A stretch of DNA of 64,000 nt from Kappaphycus alvarezii (lineage: Eukaryota > Rhodophyta > Florideophyceae > Gigartinales > Solieriaceae): positions 1 to 64,000 of the forward strand of contig NADL03000039.1 of the NCBI GenBank assembly GCA_002205965.3, written 5' to 3'. Shown in pieces: positions 31,641 through 41,690 of the stretch. The translations under genes were made by a program, and so were the position numbers. The notes beneath the pieces were generated by a model, which saw only the letters and a program-made list of their open reading frames with translations, was not told the origin of the DNA and ran no database searches. How positions within the stretch are numbered: the stretch's first letter is position 1; every line of letters starts with the position of its first letter.

Positions 31641-33060
31641 TCATTTGGAAGAAGAAACGCAAAAGTGAGATTAACGGGAATCGTCGCCTGGACTATAGAC
31701 GAGCTACGTCCTGCAGCCGTGCCGACGAAGCATTCCTTCGAAATGAAACCCTACCCGATCTATCACAGGGCTCGCCGAATGTCGCCTCGACACAACGAAA
31801 TCGCCCGTCGAGAAATCGACAACATGTTAGATGCTGGGATCATCACCCCAGCGTCGTCGGCGTGGTCGTTCCGTGGTTATCGTGACGAAAAAGGACGGTA
31901 GGCCTCGTTTCTGCGTGATTATCGCACTCTGAACCAGATGAAGGCGGATCGTTGGCCACTACCTAAGATAGAAGAGATCTTCGACGACCTAAAGGTAGCT
32001 CTATATTCACACCCTTGATTTGTTTGCGGGGTACTGGCAAATCCGCATGGCCGAAGAGTGTAAGGAGATGACTACATTCGTCAGTCGTTTTGGTACCTTC
32101 AAGTTCGAGGTGATGCCATTTGGTCTAATGAACGCGCCGTCCACATTTCAGCGCATGATGGATTACGTACTGAAGGACATTCCCTTCGCCCGTGTCTATC
32201 TTGATGATGTCGTGATCTTCTCCGACTCTATGGAGGAGCATATTGATCACTTCTGTCGTTTTCAAGGCAGTCGGGGACGCAGGACTTAAACTTAAGATTA
32301 CGAAATGCGCGTTTGCTATGCCAAGCGTAAAGCTGCTTGGTCACTTCGTAGACAAGCGTGGAGTCCGCGTCGACGACGAGAAGATTGATGCCATCAAAAG
32401 GGCCCCCGTTCCTACCAACTCAACGGAGTTGCGTAGCTTTCTTGGCCTCGCCGGTATTATCGTCGCTTCATCAAGGACTTCGCCGGAATATCCTCTGCCC
32501 TTCACGCAGCAACTTCGGGTAATAGGAAGTTCGAATGGACTGAGGAGATGACTGCCGCCTTCGAAACTCTGAAAGAGAAGCTTACTTCTCCGCCGGTGCT
32601 AGCCTTCCGGACTTCGAGTCCCCTTCATCGTGGAAACCGACGCTTCTAATGTCGCCGTTGGGGCAGTCCTGGCCCAGAAAAAGGAAGATGGCAAGATTCA
32701 TCCCGTGCAGTACGCAAGCCGGACGATGAACTCAGCAGAGCGTAACTATTCCGCCTGCGAGAGGGAGGCCTCGCCGTTATTTTCGCTTTAAGGAAATTCA
32801 GGGTGTATCTGTTATCGACGGAGCCCTTCAAGCTCATTACCGATCAAGCCCTTCGTTATGCCTTCAAGAAAAACGACATTCACGGAAGGCTGGCGCGATG
32901 ATGGACTTCCTTGCGGAGTATGAATTCGAGGTCGAATACAGGCCAGGTACGGGAAACGGAGCAGCTGATTTCCTCTCGCGTGTGGTACCTGCCGGGCCGT
33001 CCCCTGCCTCTGGACCTGATGAAGGAGACTTAGTTGCGCTCTGGATTCTGCCGCTACCGA
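31641..33060 (+). pseudogene. pol: Gypsy2 reverse transcriptase and RNase H (frames broken)
   Basis: Motifs: VAWTIDELRPAAVPTKHSFE (31683 on), LDLFAGYWQIRM (about 32015), MPFGLMNAPSTFQRMM (about 32113), YLDD at 32197-32208, then SFLGLAG and RNase H with [15 protein letters not shown] (about 32635), TDQ replacing the usual TDH (about 32840), and PGTGNGAADFLSRV at the end. At least five frame changes occur. The frame step between the protease linker stop (31666-31668) and the RT frame is -1, the same direction and place as in Gypsy1. Confidence 0.82.
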
Positions 33061-34250
33061 AGAGAATCCCCTAATCGAACCTTTCCTCCTCGACGTCGCA
33101 CGTCATTTGCAAGGTTTGAAGATCCGAGTTGATGAAAGGAAACGTCGTTCGGTCAAGCGTATGGCTAAAAACTTCGTGATGTGGGAAGGAAAGCTTCTTA
33201 GACGAACCAGAAACGGGCTGAAATCTGTACCGTTTATGAAGGACAGGGTCGCGATATTGAAGACCTTTCACGACGACATCGGACATTGGATAAGGAGACG
33301 ACGAAGAAATTTGTCATAGACCGTTTTGGTGGCCGCAGATTCACCAAGACATTCACAACTACGTGAAAAGTTGTGAGGGTGCCAGAAGACGAGGCCCTTC
33401 CGCCGTACCGTACGACTTTGAATGTCCCATTGACGAATATCTTCGAAACTTATTCGATCGATTTCGCGGGACCTCTGCCGATATCAAACGCCGGAAAGAA
33501 GTATCTGCTTATCGCCGTCGAGCATTTGACAGGTTGGCAATCGCAGTTGCCACCACAGACTCGTCGGCTGCAACCGTCTCCCAGTTCATCGAGAGTGAAG
33601 TTATGCACCCTTTGGTCCCCCGAAGACCATTATCAGCGACAACGCTGGGTGCTTCACCGCTGCCACCGTCGCTGATTTCATGAAGAAGCATGGAATTAAC
33701 TGGACCATTGTTCTCGCGTATGCTCCCATGTCTAATGGTAGAGCCGAAAGGATGGTACGAACCATCAAGACAGCCGTGAAAGATGGTTGTCGGCCAAGGT
33801 ATAGATTGGGAGGAGTGTTTGCCCCGTTTCTTGTACGGATACCGTCGCCGTCGCCTTTTACGGAGCTTCGCTGTTCGAACTGATGTTCGGAGTAGTTCCG
33901 CGCATGAGTCCCTGACCCGTCGCGTTGATGGACTGCGCTTCCGATACACATCGCAAGCTGGAACTTCTGGCCTCCTCTGCCCTTCGAGCTCAGCGTCGAG
34001 AAGAACAGATGCATAGAATGGGTAGTTCAACCTCTACAGAGCCTCGCATGTTCAACGTGGGGGATTGGGTTCTAGTGCACATGGCCAGGCGTTAACTTCG
34101 GCCGCTAAGTGGCCTGCCCTCCGTTCTCGCTATTACGGGCCTTGTCGCGTTTAAAGTTGCTCATCCCCGATACTGGCTCATCTCATACGGGGGTCGCCAT
34201 TCCCGCCGCGCCATCACGCGAGGAGACTAGTTCCTTTGTCTTGCGCTCGA
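33061..34250 (+). pseudogene. pol: Gypsy2 integrase (frames broken)
   Basis: The zinc-binding part has HDDIGH near 33270. The catalytic core has SIDFAGP (about 33456), ISDNAG (about 33632) and NGRAERMV (about 33736), the D, D, E triad. The C-terminal part ends with HHARRLVPL near 34215, matching the HARRLVPYH of Gypsy1. Frame changes near 33290, 33375, 33540, 33690 and 33790 make it non-functional as read. Confidence 0.8.
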
Positions 34251-34880
34251 GCCACCTGAAGGCTTAGGAACACTTGATTGAGCCGTGATATCCACGTTCG
34301 TCCCTTTCTTTAATGCCCTTTATGTCTTTCTCTTTTGTTTGTTGAGTAATAAGCAGCCATATGAAATCTTATTTTGCATCCCGAGCGAAAAGGCCCGACT
34401 CAGGACTCTTCTCACCCTCGCAAAGTGTTATCTTCTCACCCTGCACTCCTCAACTGCCCTAGGTTCTCAAGGTTAGTTCTGCACACAGTTGATCTTTCCT
34501 TCGATCGCCCTCCACTTTGTCTAACCGCGGTCTGTGTCGTATACGCCATTTTACTAATCCACAAGGGATTTTGGGACGACGATACCACCGGATTCCCTCG
34601 TCTCTACACGTTCAGCGGATAGGCCAATCGCGGAGGCTTTGTCTGACCCGGATCAACACTGAGCTTCGAGACGAAGGCGGTGCGCGAAATAGGATGGAAG
34701 CTTCCGATGGTATAAGACCTCAAAAGTTGATGGCCTGGTACTTTGTGGCGGTCAAGAAGGATAACGAGTGTGTTGCGGTCCGAAGGGGAGCTGCAGGTGT
34801 GTGCGAGGATGCGCAAGGGTCTGGCGACCTCTACCCTGAGCTGGCCGAGCTCACTGTATACTGCACCCGGATTGCAGTTT
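34251..34880 (+). other. Gypsy2 region between integrase and 3' LTR, no ORF recognised
   Basis: There are short overlapping ORFs only. No counterpart of the duplicated extra ORF of Gypsy1 was recognised here, so that ORF is specific to Gypsy1 or lost from this copy. Confidence 0.45.
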
Positions 34881-34890
34881 GAGGACAGGG
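34881..34890 (+). other. Candidate polypurine tract of Gypsy2
   Basis: GAGGACAGGG lies directly before the 3' LTR start and is the expected plus-strand priming site. Confidence 0.5.
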
Positions 34891-35310
34891 TGGTGTCGAT
34901 GGCACTGGCTGGAAGGTGATTTGTATGCGTTTTTAGTATTATCTATGACGACTTTTTAGGGTAATGTTCTGTACTCTCTATCTTTTTACCTTCAATTTTT
35001 AATCATTTCTAGGGTCGATTACAGTAGTGTACAGTAAGTAAACTACTATGACAATGATACGATATCTACGCTTTGGTACAAATTTACTGGATACCAACCC
35101 ACATATCCACCACAGTAAATTAACCCCCATTTAAAAAGTAAACTACTGTACGGACGAATCTCAGCCACAGCCGCTCGGGTGTCTGTTATATAGGTAGCAC
35201 CCGAGTCGGTTGTGCAACTCTGAGGGGCAGCGTCGACCTAGCGACCCCTCCCTACACCTAAACCTACTCTTTCCTACTGTGTTCCTAAAAATCCCCTTTC
35301 TCTCCCATCA
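34891..35310 (+). repeat. Gypsy2 3' LTR (with insertion)
   Basis: It matches 29370-29692 except for an extra 100 bp made of an 88-bp insertion (35048-35135) plus one copy of a 12-bp target duplication. It ends TCTCCCATCA at 35310. Confidence 0.88.
35048..35135 (+). mobile_element. Short retroposon (SINE-like), 5'-truncated copy in Gypsy2 LTR
   Basis: The 88-bp insert is flanked by perfect 12-bp direct repeats AAGTAAACTACT (35036-35047 and 35136-35147). The empty site is visible in the 5' LTR (near 29508). It contains the arms AATTTACTG and CAGTAAATT shared by all copies and ends CCCCCATTTAAA. Target duplication of variable length, 5' truncation and an A-rich end indicate target-primed reverse transcription. 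Confidence 0.85.
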
Positions 35311-35566
35311 GCTAGGTGTACACATATTGCAGAAATTCTGCAATTTAATAACAGAATTCTTTATCCGTAAATTCCCTAATATGTACGTTTTCGAATCGTT
35401 CGACGAAAAAAAACTACTTTCACCACTGTAACGTTGCTGTAAGTATTTTAACAAAGACACAGTAACCGTTGGCACAATCTCGGATATTGCAGTAAATAGA
35501 GGTAGTGATGATGTATAAGGCCTAGCTGCCGATTTAGAGCCCACATGTGCCACTCGGTGCCAATTA
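35311..35566. other. No gene recognised
   Basis: This is the 3' flank of Gypsy2, AT-rich, with no reading frame of interest. Confidence 0.4.
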
Positions 35567-35700
35567 ACTTGAGAATATAAAAAAAGGTGCACCTATGCCC
35601 TAGTTCACTCACTTCACGAACACACCGGTGGAACTTGAGGATATAAAAAAAAGGTGCATCCATGCCCCAGTTCACTTCAGGAACAACCCGCAACCGGGGT
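35567..35700. repeat. Tandem repeat, two units of 66 bp
   Basis: ACTTGA(G)AATATAAAAAAAGGTGCA-type units start at 35567 and 35633. Each contains an A-run, GGTGCA and CCAGTTCACT or CTAGTTCACT. The second unit is shortened at its end. Confidence 0.65.
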
Positions 35701-36260
35701 GAACATGCAGTGGACGGGATGGACTAAGCGGCACAGTGATGCAGTGAAGGTATTTGACCGACAAGTTTTCAAAGCAGCAGGAGTGGCGTCCAATATGAGG
35801 TGAAAATACTTCCCGGACTTTATGCATGGCCTGTGGACATTCTAGTGTACCCGAGCCGGAAGAGATCAACACATTCCCGCCCTCCCGGTGGCATACGACG
35901 TCACAGTATCATCGCCATTCCACGAAAGGTTCATGTCCATTGGAGCACGCGAGGCGCGCACCGTTGCCAATGCAGCGGAAATACGGAAAAAAGGGAGTTT
36001 GCCAGCAAAGTAACAGCCATCCCCGGAGAGGCCCTCCCAGGATGATCAAAAATTGGATGGAATTTTGTGGCGCTAGCCTTTATCTCACTTGGATCGCCGT
36101 CTGCGACGACGTCGAGGGTAATCGACGAATACGCGACCGCTATCGCAACTCCCAGCGGATGCTCGACGGTAGGAGAGAAGAATCGGCTTTATCAGCAGCT
36201 TAGTTTATGTGATTTAGTCCACGTGGGCCGTGTCTGTAATATGTCGCGCCACAACATGCA
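35701..36260 (+). mobile_element. Non-LTR retroelement fragment, RLE family C
   Basis: Broken plus-strand frames give the RLE core: GLYAWPVDILVYP (about 35820-35858), then VAYDVTVSSPFHERFMSIG (about 35888-35945), a helix EARTVANAAEIRKK, and downstream FVALAFISLGSPSATTSRVI, EYATAIATP and LYQQLSL. The order (P.D.LV, DVTV.SP, A...AE.RK, helix pair) is the usual RLE C-terminus of RT-RLE retroelements. It differs in sequence from families A and B. No RT part was found, so it is a 5'-truncated copy. Frame breaks fall near 35870, 35985 and 36050. Confidence 0.6.
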
Positions 36261-36387
36261 GAGTTTAGCCACCCTATTCAATCCTAACTGTTTTAGGTTT
36301 GTTACAGTATTCAGTACTGTGTGTAACATGGTGCACCTGCATACTGTATGTCTGTGGTAAAGTAAACAAAAATCCATAATTTGCGCC

Positions 36388-36690
36388 CAAACCCCCTTCC
36401 AGCAAACAACTGGAGTTATTCTGGAACGAGTCTCGCTGCGTGACGAGCGAACAATGTTTGCCGTGCATCAGCAATCGGAACGGCTGCCCCTGCGGCAATA
36501 CCAGTCGCAACCCGGTTGGCGAAGTCCCGAGCGGAAGGGTGCCAGCCCCCAACGTGGAGAGTGGAAGGGCAATGAAGCGATGCCCAGGACCCTTGGAACG
36601 TATCAACTCGGCCAAAGCGAGTGTCCTTGCCAGGCGAGCATGGTTAAGGGCTTGAGTGGGCATCGCGCCAGGGAGGGAAGGCGTACTGTA
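36388..36690 (-). mobile_element. RLE family A fragment, copy 3
   Basis: Same sequence as 55-340, coding on the minus strand (RSKGPGHRFIALPLSTLG and following). It stops at the GCGCCAGGGAGGGAAGG block, so it is shorter than copy 1. It forms the outer end of the left arm. Confidence 0.65.
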
Positions 36691-38329
36691 GGTTAGTTCA
36701 CTGCGAGTGGAAAATAGGGTGAAATTCCCATTAGCCTGTGCAGTGTGGCGGCGTCCGACAAAACACAACGCTCGTAGGGGTATACGCTCGTAGTACATAT
36801 CTGAACTTAAAATCTACTTGCGGAAAACCAATCAACGCCTTCCATTTTGCGCACATGATTTTGGTTCATTGATTTGTTGTGTAAATCTGTCTGGATTATA
36901 GTTGTTTTCAATGAAAATACATTGCTTTCCATTTGGAAAACCAGCGCAACGTTTTTGTTTCAACGTGTGAGAATTGGCAAATTCTAGCCAATACTGTACC
37001 AGCCAGTTCTTACTTGTTGAAACAAGGAGAATATCAACAGCTGACCATGTCTTTCGTGTTTTGCATTGGAACTCCCTTCAGCTGGCCACCTCCTACAATT
37101 GGGCGAACTCGTAGTCGACCAAAAGCACAACTGTGCAGGCTTCATGAATGTGCAGTGCAGCCAGTACATCATATGTATTCCTGCCTCTGCAAATACAAGC
37201 AGGCATGGACCCGTACCACAGTCCACTATTTTGTATTTTGAGTGTCCAGGGCAGTCGCTACATTTAATGGCAAGTTAAAATGCAAAGTCCAGATCAAGGC
37301 GTTGGGTCTACTCCCTGAGCTAACTGAGAAGTACAATAACAACAAACTCTTATTCAAGACATTTGCAGTATGCGCCCACCTCTAAACATACTGCGGAAAC
37401 CTCCCAATTTCATTGACGGGGCCTCTGCAACAAAAAGCCTACGTGGGGAAGCACTGGTAGCTTTGAAGTGATTGGTCAGGATCACTTATTCCTGTAGAGG
37501 ACAACGGCAGGAATTGGAAGGTTCAACGATATGACTAGCACCTTTTAACAACCATGCCGTGGAGCATCCCTTTCTCGATCGTTACAATGCAAGTCTGAAA
37601 CTCTATCCATTATAAAACTCGCAGCAAACCGATCATTACTTTTCCACCGTTGTCAGTATCCTGCGTCTATTGACAGAAAGCCACGGAAGATGTTTTTCCT
37701 TTGTCAACATTACGAGATGTTTTTTGCAAATATGTAATCCGCATTCCGTGAAGCAGACAATCAAGAACCATCTATTCGAAAATGATCGATCTCATGAAAC
37801 AGTTTAGAAGTCTTTGCACTCGTGATTAGCACCGTTGTACAGTACGTGCGAACTATTCTCACTTTTTTTGGATTCTTCCCAAACAAGGCGTATTCGCATT
37901 AAATATACAGTGTTGAGTGGGAAACTCTGCCTCCAAACTTGCAATTTCACACGATTGCGTACAACTATGCAATATAGAGAATAGTTTTGTTCTGGCGCGG
38001 TCTGATCTGTAATGCCATTTCACTTGCTTTGATGTCAGCTTTTTTACTCTTAACGAAGTTTCAAAAATATTACATAGCTAGTGAAATGAGCCAGCAGGTA
38101 GCACAATTCAACCTCAAAACACGGCAATATCGAAGGACATATTTTCATCATTTAAAAACACATTGATATTCTGGTCGAGTCTCTTCCATTTTTTATATTG
38201 AAAGCTTGTTACAAATCACCAAATCAATGTTTGCGTTCCTTTTTCGACAATAGCCTTCGAAGTTTTCATGATGTTGAAATGTGGTCCTTGCGGCTTTAGT
38301 TTTCTTACATCTCCGTGATCACAAGTATC
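36691..38329. other. Spacer inside the inverted-repeat arm, no gene recognised
   Basis: AT-rich DNA repeated in the right arm (55460-57100, inverted). ORFs up to about 100 codons exist on both strands in both arms. Because the arms are copies, this is not independent support for coding. No domain was recognised. Confidence 0.4.
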
Positions 38330-38720
38330 CTCCGAAGGGGGAATTTTTTGGTTTATTTTAATGTATGGAAGTTGTAGTCGGTTGTGTCCACGCCGCTAGT
38401 GCGTTGTGCGGATATAGTAAATCGTCACTGATAGTGGAAATGGTTTGGGTGTTTTTACTTTCGGCAGATATATTAGATCCATATTAAAGTTTTCCAGACA
38501 ACCACAATCGACTCAAAGAGGTTTCCCAACTTAGTAATGGGTGGAACTACGCTCCCTAAAGGAAATGCAGGCTGAGTCTGCCGTCATCACAATGTCCTCC
38601 TCCTCCCTGCCGGCATTAACGTCTGCGGGGCGGTAGGCGACAAGAGCTCCATGTTCCTCCGCCCTCTCGCCACCCATGCAGCATTACGTCGTAACACCCA
38701 CCCCACAGGAGTTCCACGAC
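38330..38720 (+). repeat. Dispersed repeat X, copy 1
   Basis: It contains the core TTTGGGTGTTTTTACTTTCG, AGATATATTAGATC, TTTTCCAGACAACCACAATC, GACTCAAA and GGAACTACGCTCCCTAAA in order. Relatives lie at 40735-40960 (inverted), 46905-46990, 49725-49990, 55205-55450 (the right-arm copy) and 63435-63560. No terminal inverted repeat or consistent reading frame was found, so the class is unknown. Confidence 0.65.
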
Positions 38721-39044
38721 TTCCCTATGTGATTTTCTTTCTTCTTACAGGGAATGCAATCCCGTCAGATTCTTACACGCTGTCTCCCTAAGTAGCATGC
38801 ATTCTATTCACGCCTTCCGCACACGAGTGCCTGTAAAACATTAAAGATATTCCCCCTCAAAGTGCGTTCTTAGTCGAAGTAATCTTACGATGCTGCATTT
38901 GGTAATGATTTTATCCTGAAATTGCTCAACATGCTCAACATACTGCATTGCAAGGTTGCAACAACGACAGGTTTCTTGCTCTAAGAATTCAGCAATTGTT
39001 GGATCGCCTAGATTTAACCAACCGTCTTAAAAATGATGAGAAGA

Positions 39045-39054
39045 CTATTTAAAG
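39045..39054 (+). promoter_or_regulatory. TATA-like box of the secreted-protein gene
   Basis: CTATTTAAAG lies 113 bases upstream of the ATG. It is followed by TGATACTGCATCGC, which resembles TGATATAGCATTGTCGC after an identical CTATTTAAAG near 41572. The paralogue at 1178 has TACTTAAAC at a similar distance. Confidence 0.45.
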
Positions 39055-39167
39055 TGATACTGCATCGCTTGGAAAGACCAAATCCAGCGCACACACAGTA
39101 ATCAGTCTAAACCAATTTACTTTCCTACCACCTCGAAGGAGGACGTTACTCATAACCGATACCGAAA

Positions 39168-39974
39168 ATGGAATTTCTCAAAACTTTCATCACCATCGCC
39201 CTTCTGACGGCATCCTGTCTGGCTGCAAGCATCCCTACAGGACAAAAGATTGACATTATCCCGTGTCGTGAAGATAGCTTTGGGATTCCATGCGTCGAGC
39301 GGCAACCGAGGAAGCTGGTCAGGATTGAGCATGAATCTCTAGCTGTTCCCGTGGTACATCAGGCGGAGGACGTGCACTTTGCTCTGAACAGAAGTTCATC
39401 CGGGTTTTCGAGAGTGACTGGCGTCGGTGTGAGGGTGCAGCGTGGCATTGCAGCAGATCTCAGATACAGCATCACTGTTAATGCAATTACGTCAGAGAGG
39501 ATCTCTTCTTTAACTGAATCTCTTGTGTCACGTCTCAACGTAACCGAGTTGGGTATTCTCAACAGTTTATTGGCTGACTACAACCATGGTCTCTCTGTCC
39601 CCATTTTGCAGCTGCTTGGCATCAACCTCGGAGGTACCACAAACCTAGAAAGCCAGACCACGGCCTCCATGTTCATCGACAGATACAATCAGCTATCAGA
39701 AACTGTTCAGGAGATCCTTGAGAGCACAGAAGAAGCGACAGTGGCTGTTGTTGGTAACTTAAGGGCGTTCGGGCTGTCGATGGTTCCCGTGGAGGGTTTC
39801 GTTTTTGTTCGAACTGCAAGAATGTTTTTCAATGATGGCACCTCTAGCTTGGTTGTAACATCTGATCCTAACGAGACGGAAGCAGCAACTCTCTCGGGCC
39901 AAATTCTTCCCTCTCAAGACAAAAACCTATACACCGGCCCTGTCGATGGTATTCCTGCCTCTCTTCTTAGGTAG
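39168..39974 (+). CDS. Secreted protein of unknown function (intact family member), 268 aa
   Basis: An uninterrupted 268-codon frame with the ATG in a GAAAATGG context. Residues 1-20 form a clear signal peptide (MEFLKTF, hydrophobic core, ASCLAA), so the product is probably secreted or enters the ER. Mature features: a C33-x8-C42 pair, possibly a disulfide; a beta-like region (VPVVHQAEDVHFAL, VGVRVQRG); three N-glycosylation sequons (NRS at 74, NVT near 122, NET near 244); a helical middle (SERISSLTESL, TASMFIDRYNQLSETVQEIL); and a C-terminal part with VFVRTARMFFNDG. No transmembrane anchor is seen. There are no introns. The copy at 53814-54616 is its near-identical twin and 1178-1957 a distant relative. 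I recognise no known family. Confidence 0.82.
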   Translation: MEFLKTFITIALLTASCLAASIPTGQKIDIIPCREDSFGIPCVERQPRKLVRIEHESLAVPVVHQAEDVHFALNRSSSGFSRVTGVGVRVQRGIAADLRYSITVNAITSERISSLTESLVSRLNVTELGILNSLLADYNHGLSVPILQLLGINLGGTTNLESQTTASMFIDRYNQLSETVQEILESTEEATVAVVGNLRAFGLSMVPVEGFVFVRTARMFFNDGTSSLVVTSDPNETEAATLSGQILPSQDKNLYTGPVDGIPASLLR

Positions 39975-40299
39975 ATAGAAGAATTCATCGCCATATTTGT
40001 GGGACGCGACAGAATCCTTTGGATGAAAATCGTTCTACGAACAGATTAAAATCTGAATAGCTACGTATCAGAGAATTATGTTCCAGTAAACCTTTGACGT
40101 AAGTGAAGCAAAGGTTTTCTTAGCTGCAGCCACGGCTACGATATCGCAAAAGATTGGCACTTCAAATGTACGGTACGGAAGGAAACTCTTTACGAGTTCT
40201 AGGAACGAAAGTGTGCGGGGTGTATTCAGGGATCAACTGCTAGAAGTGCCAGATGACGAAGTAAAATACCCTATCATTCCCCCCACTACGAACGCAGGC

Positions 40300-40695
40300 G
40301 GGGGTTAGAAACCTGTCGCGCCTGCATCACTTTGAGGCTAAACGCAAAGGCGGCAACGAAGTCGCAAAGTTCCTGCTCAAGAGAGGAACCACGGCGGGAA
40401 GTAGTGAAGGAAGCGAGGCGTCGGAAAACCGCTGGCCCTCGTCGCCAAATGCGCAATGGATATCAATCGCGACGACGGAGATGAGGATATCTTGTCAGTT
40501 GCAGTAATAACCGTAATGACGATATTTCTCTCTAAGTGTTGCGGCAGCGCCTGTGGTAACTATACTTGGCGAAATGTGGTGGTGAGCAAACGGATGGGCA
40601 ACAGTAATTTAGACGACAAAGTCTCTTGCGTGAAGAGCATAGGCACCCGGAAGGTAGATATCCATTCGTAATAGATGGGACTCTCGGTAAATAGA
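40300..40695 (-). mobile_element. RT-RLE family B fragment (diverged)
   Basis: It aligns with 57590-57970: ACTTGTCGCGCCTGCAT against ACCTGTCGCGCCTGCAT, the GATATCAATC-CGACG block, GCGAAATGTGG and GATATCCATTCGTA all match in order. It therefore encodes, on the minus strand, the last 130 or so codons of the family B RLE. No intact frame remains. It is older than the two tandem copies at 57.5-61.7 kb. Confidence 0.75.
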
Positions 40696-40734
40696 AGAAT
40701 GAGGACCCTGGGCGGGTAGTGTATATATACGGAA

Positions 40735-40960
40735 AGGTTCGGGGGGTTTTGATGCAAATGCACGCTGCAGCAGCCGTCATGTCCAATGCGGCCTGCTTGA
40801 TGGCTGGCCTGAAGGTAGCATTTTAGGGAGCGTAGTTCCTTCCCCATTACGGTGTCGGTATAACCTTTTTGAGTCGATTATGGTTGTCTGGAAAACCATG
40901 GGATAGATCGGATATACCTTCCAAGATTAAAACACCCAAACGTTCCCTCTTAGTAAAGGG
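40735..40960 (-). repeat. Dispersed repeat X, copy 2 (inverted)
   Basis: TTAGGGAGCGTAGTTCC, GAGTCGATTATGGTTGTCTGG and AAAACACCCAAACG are the reverse complement of the X core. Its left part encodes AALDMTAAAAC on the minus strand, which recurs at 49870-49920 on the plus strand. Confidence 0.65.
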
Positions 40961-41339
40961 GGTCCAGTGCAGGAAACGAATGTGTTCCTAGCTAAGTTCT
41001 AACCGGGTGGTCCACGTCGGCCACGTGCACAGGTGTGCAGGATACTCTAGCGTTCGCCAGAGACGACCAGATCTTGTAACTAATGCTTCGGTAAATTCTC
41101 ATTCTCATGACTCCAACAGATGTATGCAATTTTCCGCGATGCGCGGAAGGAATTCGTCTATGAAGCGGATAGTAGCGGGGGTAGGCGAACCCAGGGAATC
41201 GGAAGCCAGCTGTTGGAAATCGAAATTGATGGTTTCTATGGGGTTTGTCGGAACAAAAAAAGGTCCTCTTCGCATCTTGAAATCCGTCCTTGACCAATCG
41301 TCCTACCTTTGTCTTCCCAAAACAAATTTTGAATATCTT
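40961..41339. other. No gene recognised
   Basis: A 114-codon plus ORF and a 101-codon minus ORF overlap here, but neither shows a domain. A small hairpin TTCCGCG-ATG-CGCGGAA lies near 41132. Confidence 0.35.
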
Positions 41340-41690
41340 TTTCCTTTATGAATCCAAATTCACTGTACAACTCCATTTTCTATTTTATGTTTGAATATTT
41401 GGTCCTCCTCCTTCAAAGAGGCGCCTTTCAATTCGTGGTCACTTCGTCTCCCAAATTCAGTTCCGATATTTTATCACGCAGATTTTTATGATGCTCCCGA
41501 ATTCATGCAAATACAAGGCCGCAGTATCGCCTTTTTTGACCAAGACCATGATGATTACCAAAGACATGCCCCTATTTAAAGTGATATAGCATTGTCGCTG
41601 AAGAATCACTCCTACCACCAACAATTCGATAAGCTGATTACCCTTCTGTCAACATCCGCAACCCTGCTCACTCCTTTTCCAGAAATATGA
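41340..41690 (+). repeat. Diverged direct repeat, unit 1 (with 51940-52330)
   Basis: The block TCCCAAATTCAGTTCCGATATTTTATCACGCAG corresponds in order and spacing to TCAAATTAAGTTCCAACATATTATCACCCAG near 52060, and CATGCAAATACAAGGCCGCA to CGTGCAAAATCAAAGCCGCA. It contains CTATTTAAAGTGATA at 41572, like the secreted-gene promoter. No coding function is seen. Confidence 0.45.

Larger units (their letters stand above)
29370..35310 (+). mobile_element. Decayed Ty3/gypsy LTR retrotransposon (Gypsy2)
   Basis: LTRs at 29370-29692 and 34891-35310 flank gag, protease, RT, RNase H and integrase in the Ty3/gypsy order. The flanks CCTAG and GCTAG match at 4 of 5 bases and look like an old 5-bp target-site duplication. 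It is a distinct family from Gypsy1: the LTRs are unrelated, although the Gag and Pol proteins are clearly homologous. Almost every domain carries a frameshift. The 3' LTR carries a later retroposon insertion. Confidence 0.9.
36388..40160. repeat. Left arm of a 3.77-kb inverted repeat
   Basis: It is the reverse complement of 53632-57405, near-identical over most of its length (mainly one-base indels). Divergence rises in the outermost 150 bp. The arm carries an RLE family A fragment, a gene-free spacer, a repeat X copy and the intact secreted-protein gene. Spacer between arms: about 13.47 kb. Confidence 0.9.

Noticed and set aside
36691-38329. ORFs in the inverted-repeat spacer that recur in both arms
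   Set aside because: The arms are near-identical copies, so recurrence is not evidence of coding. No domains.
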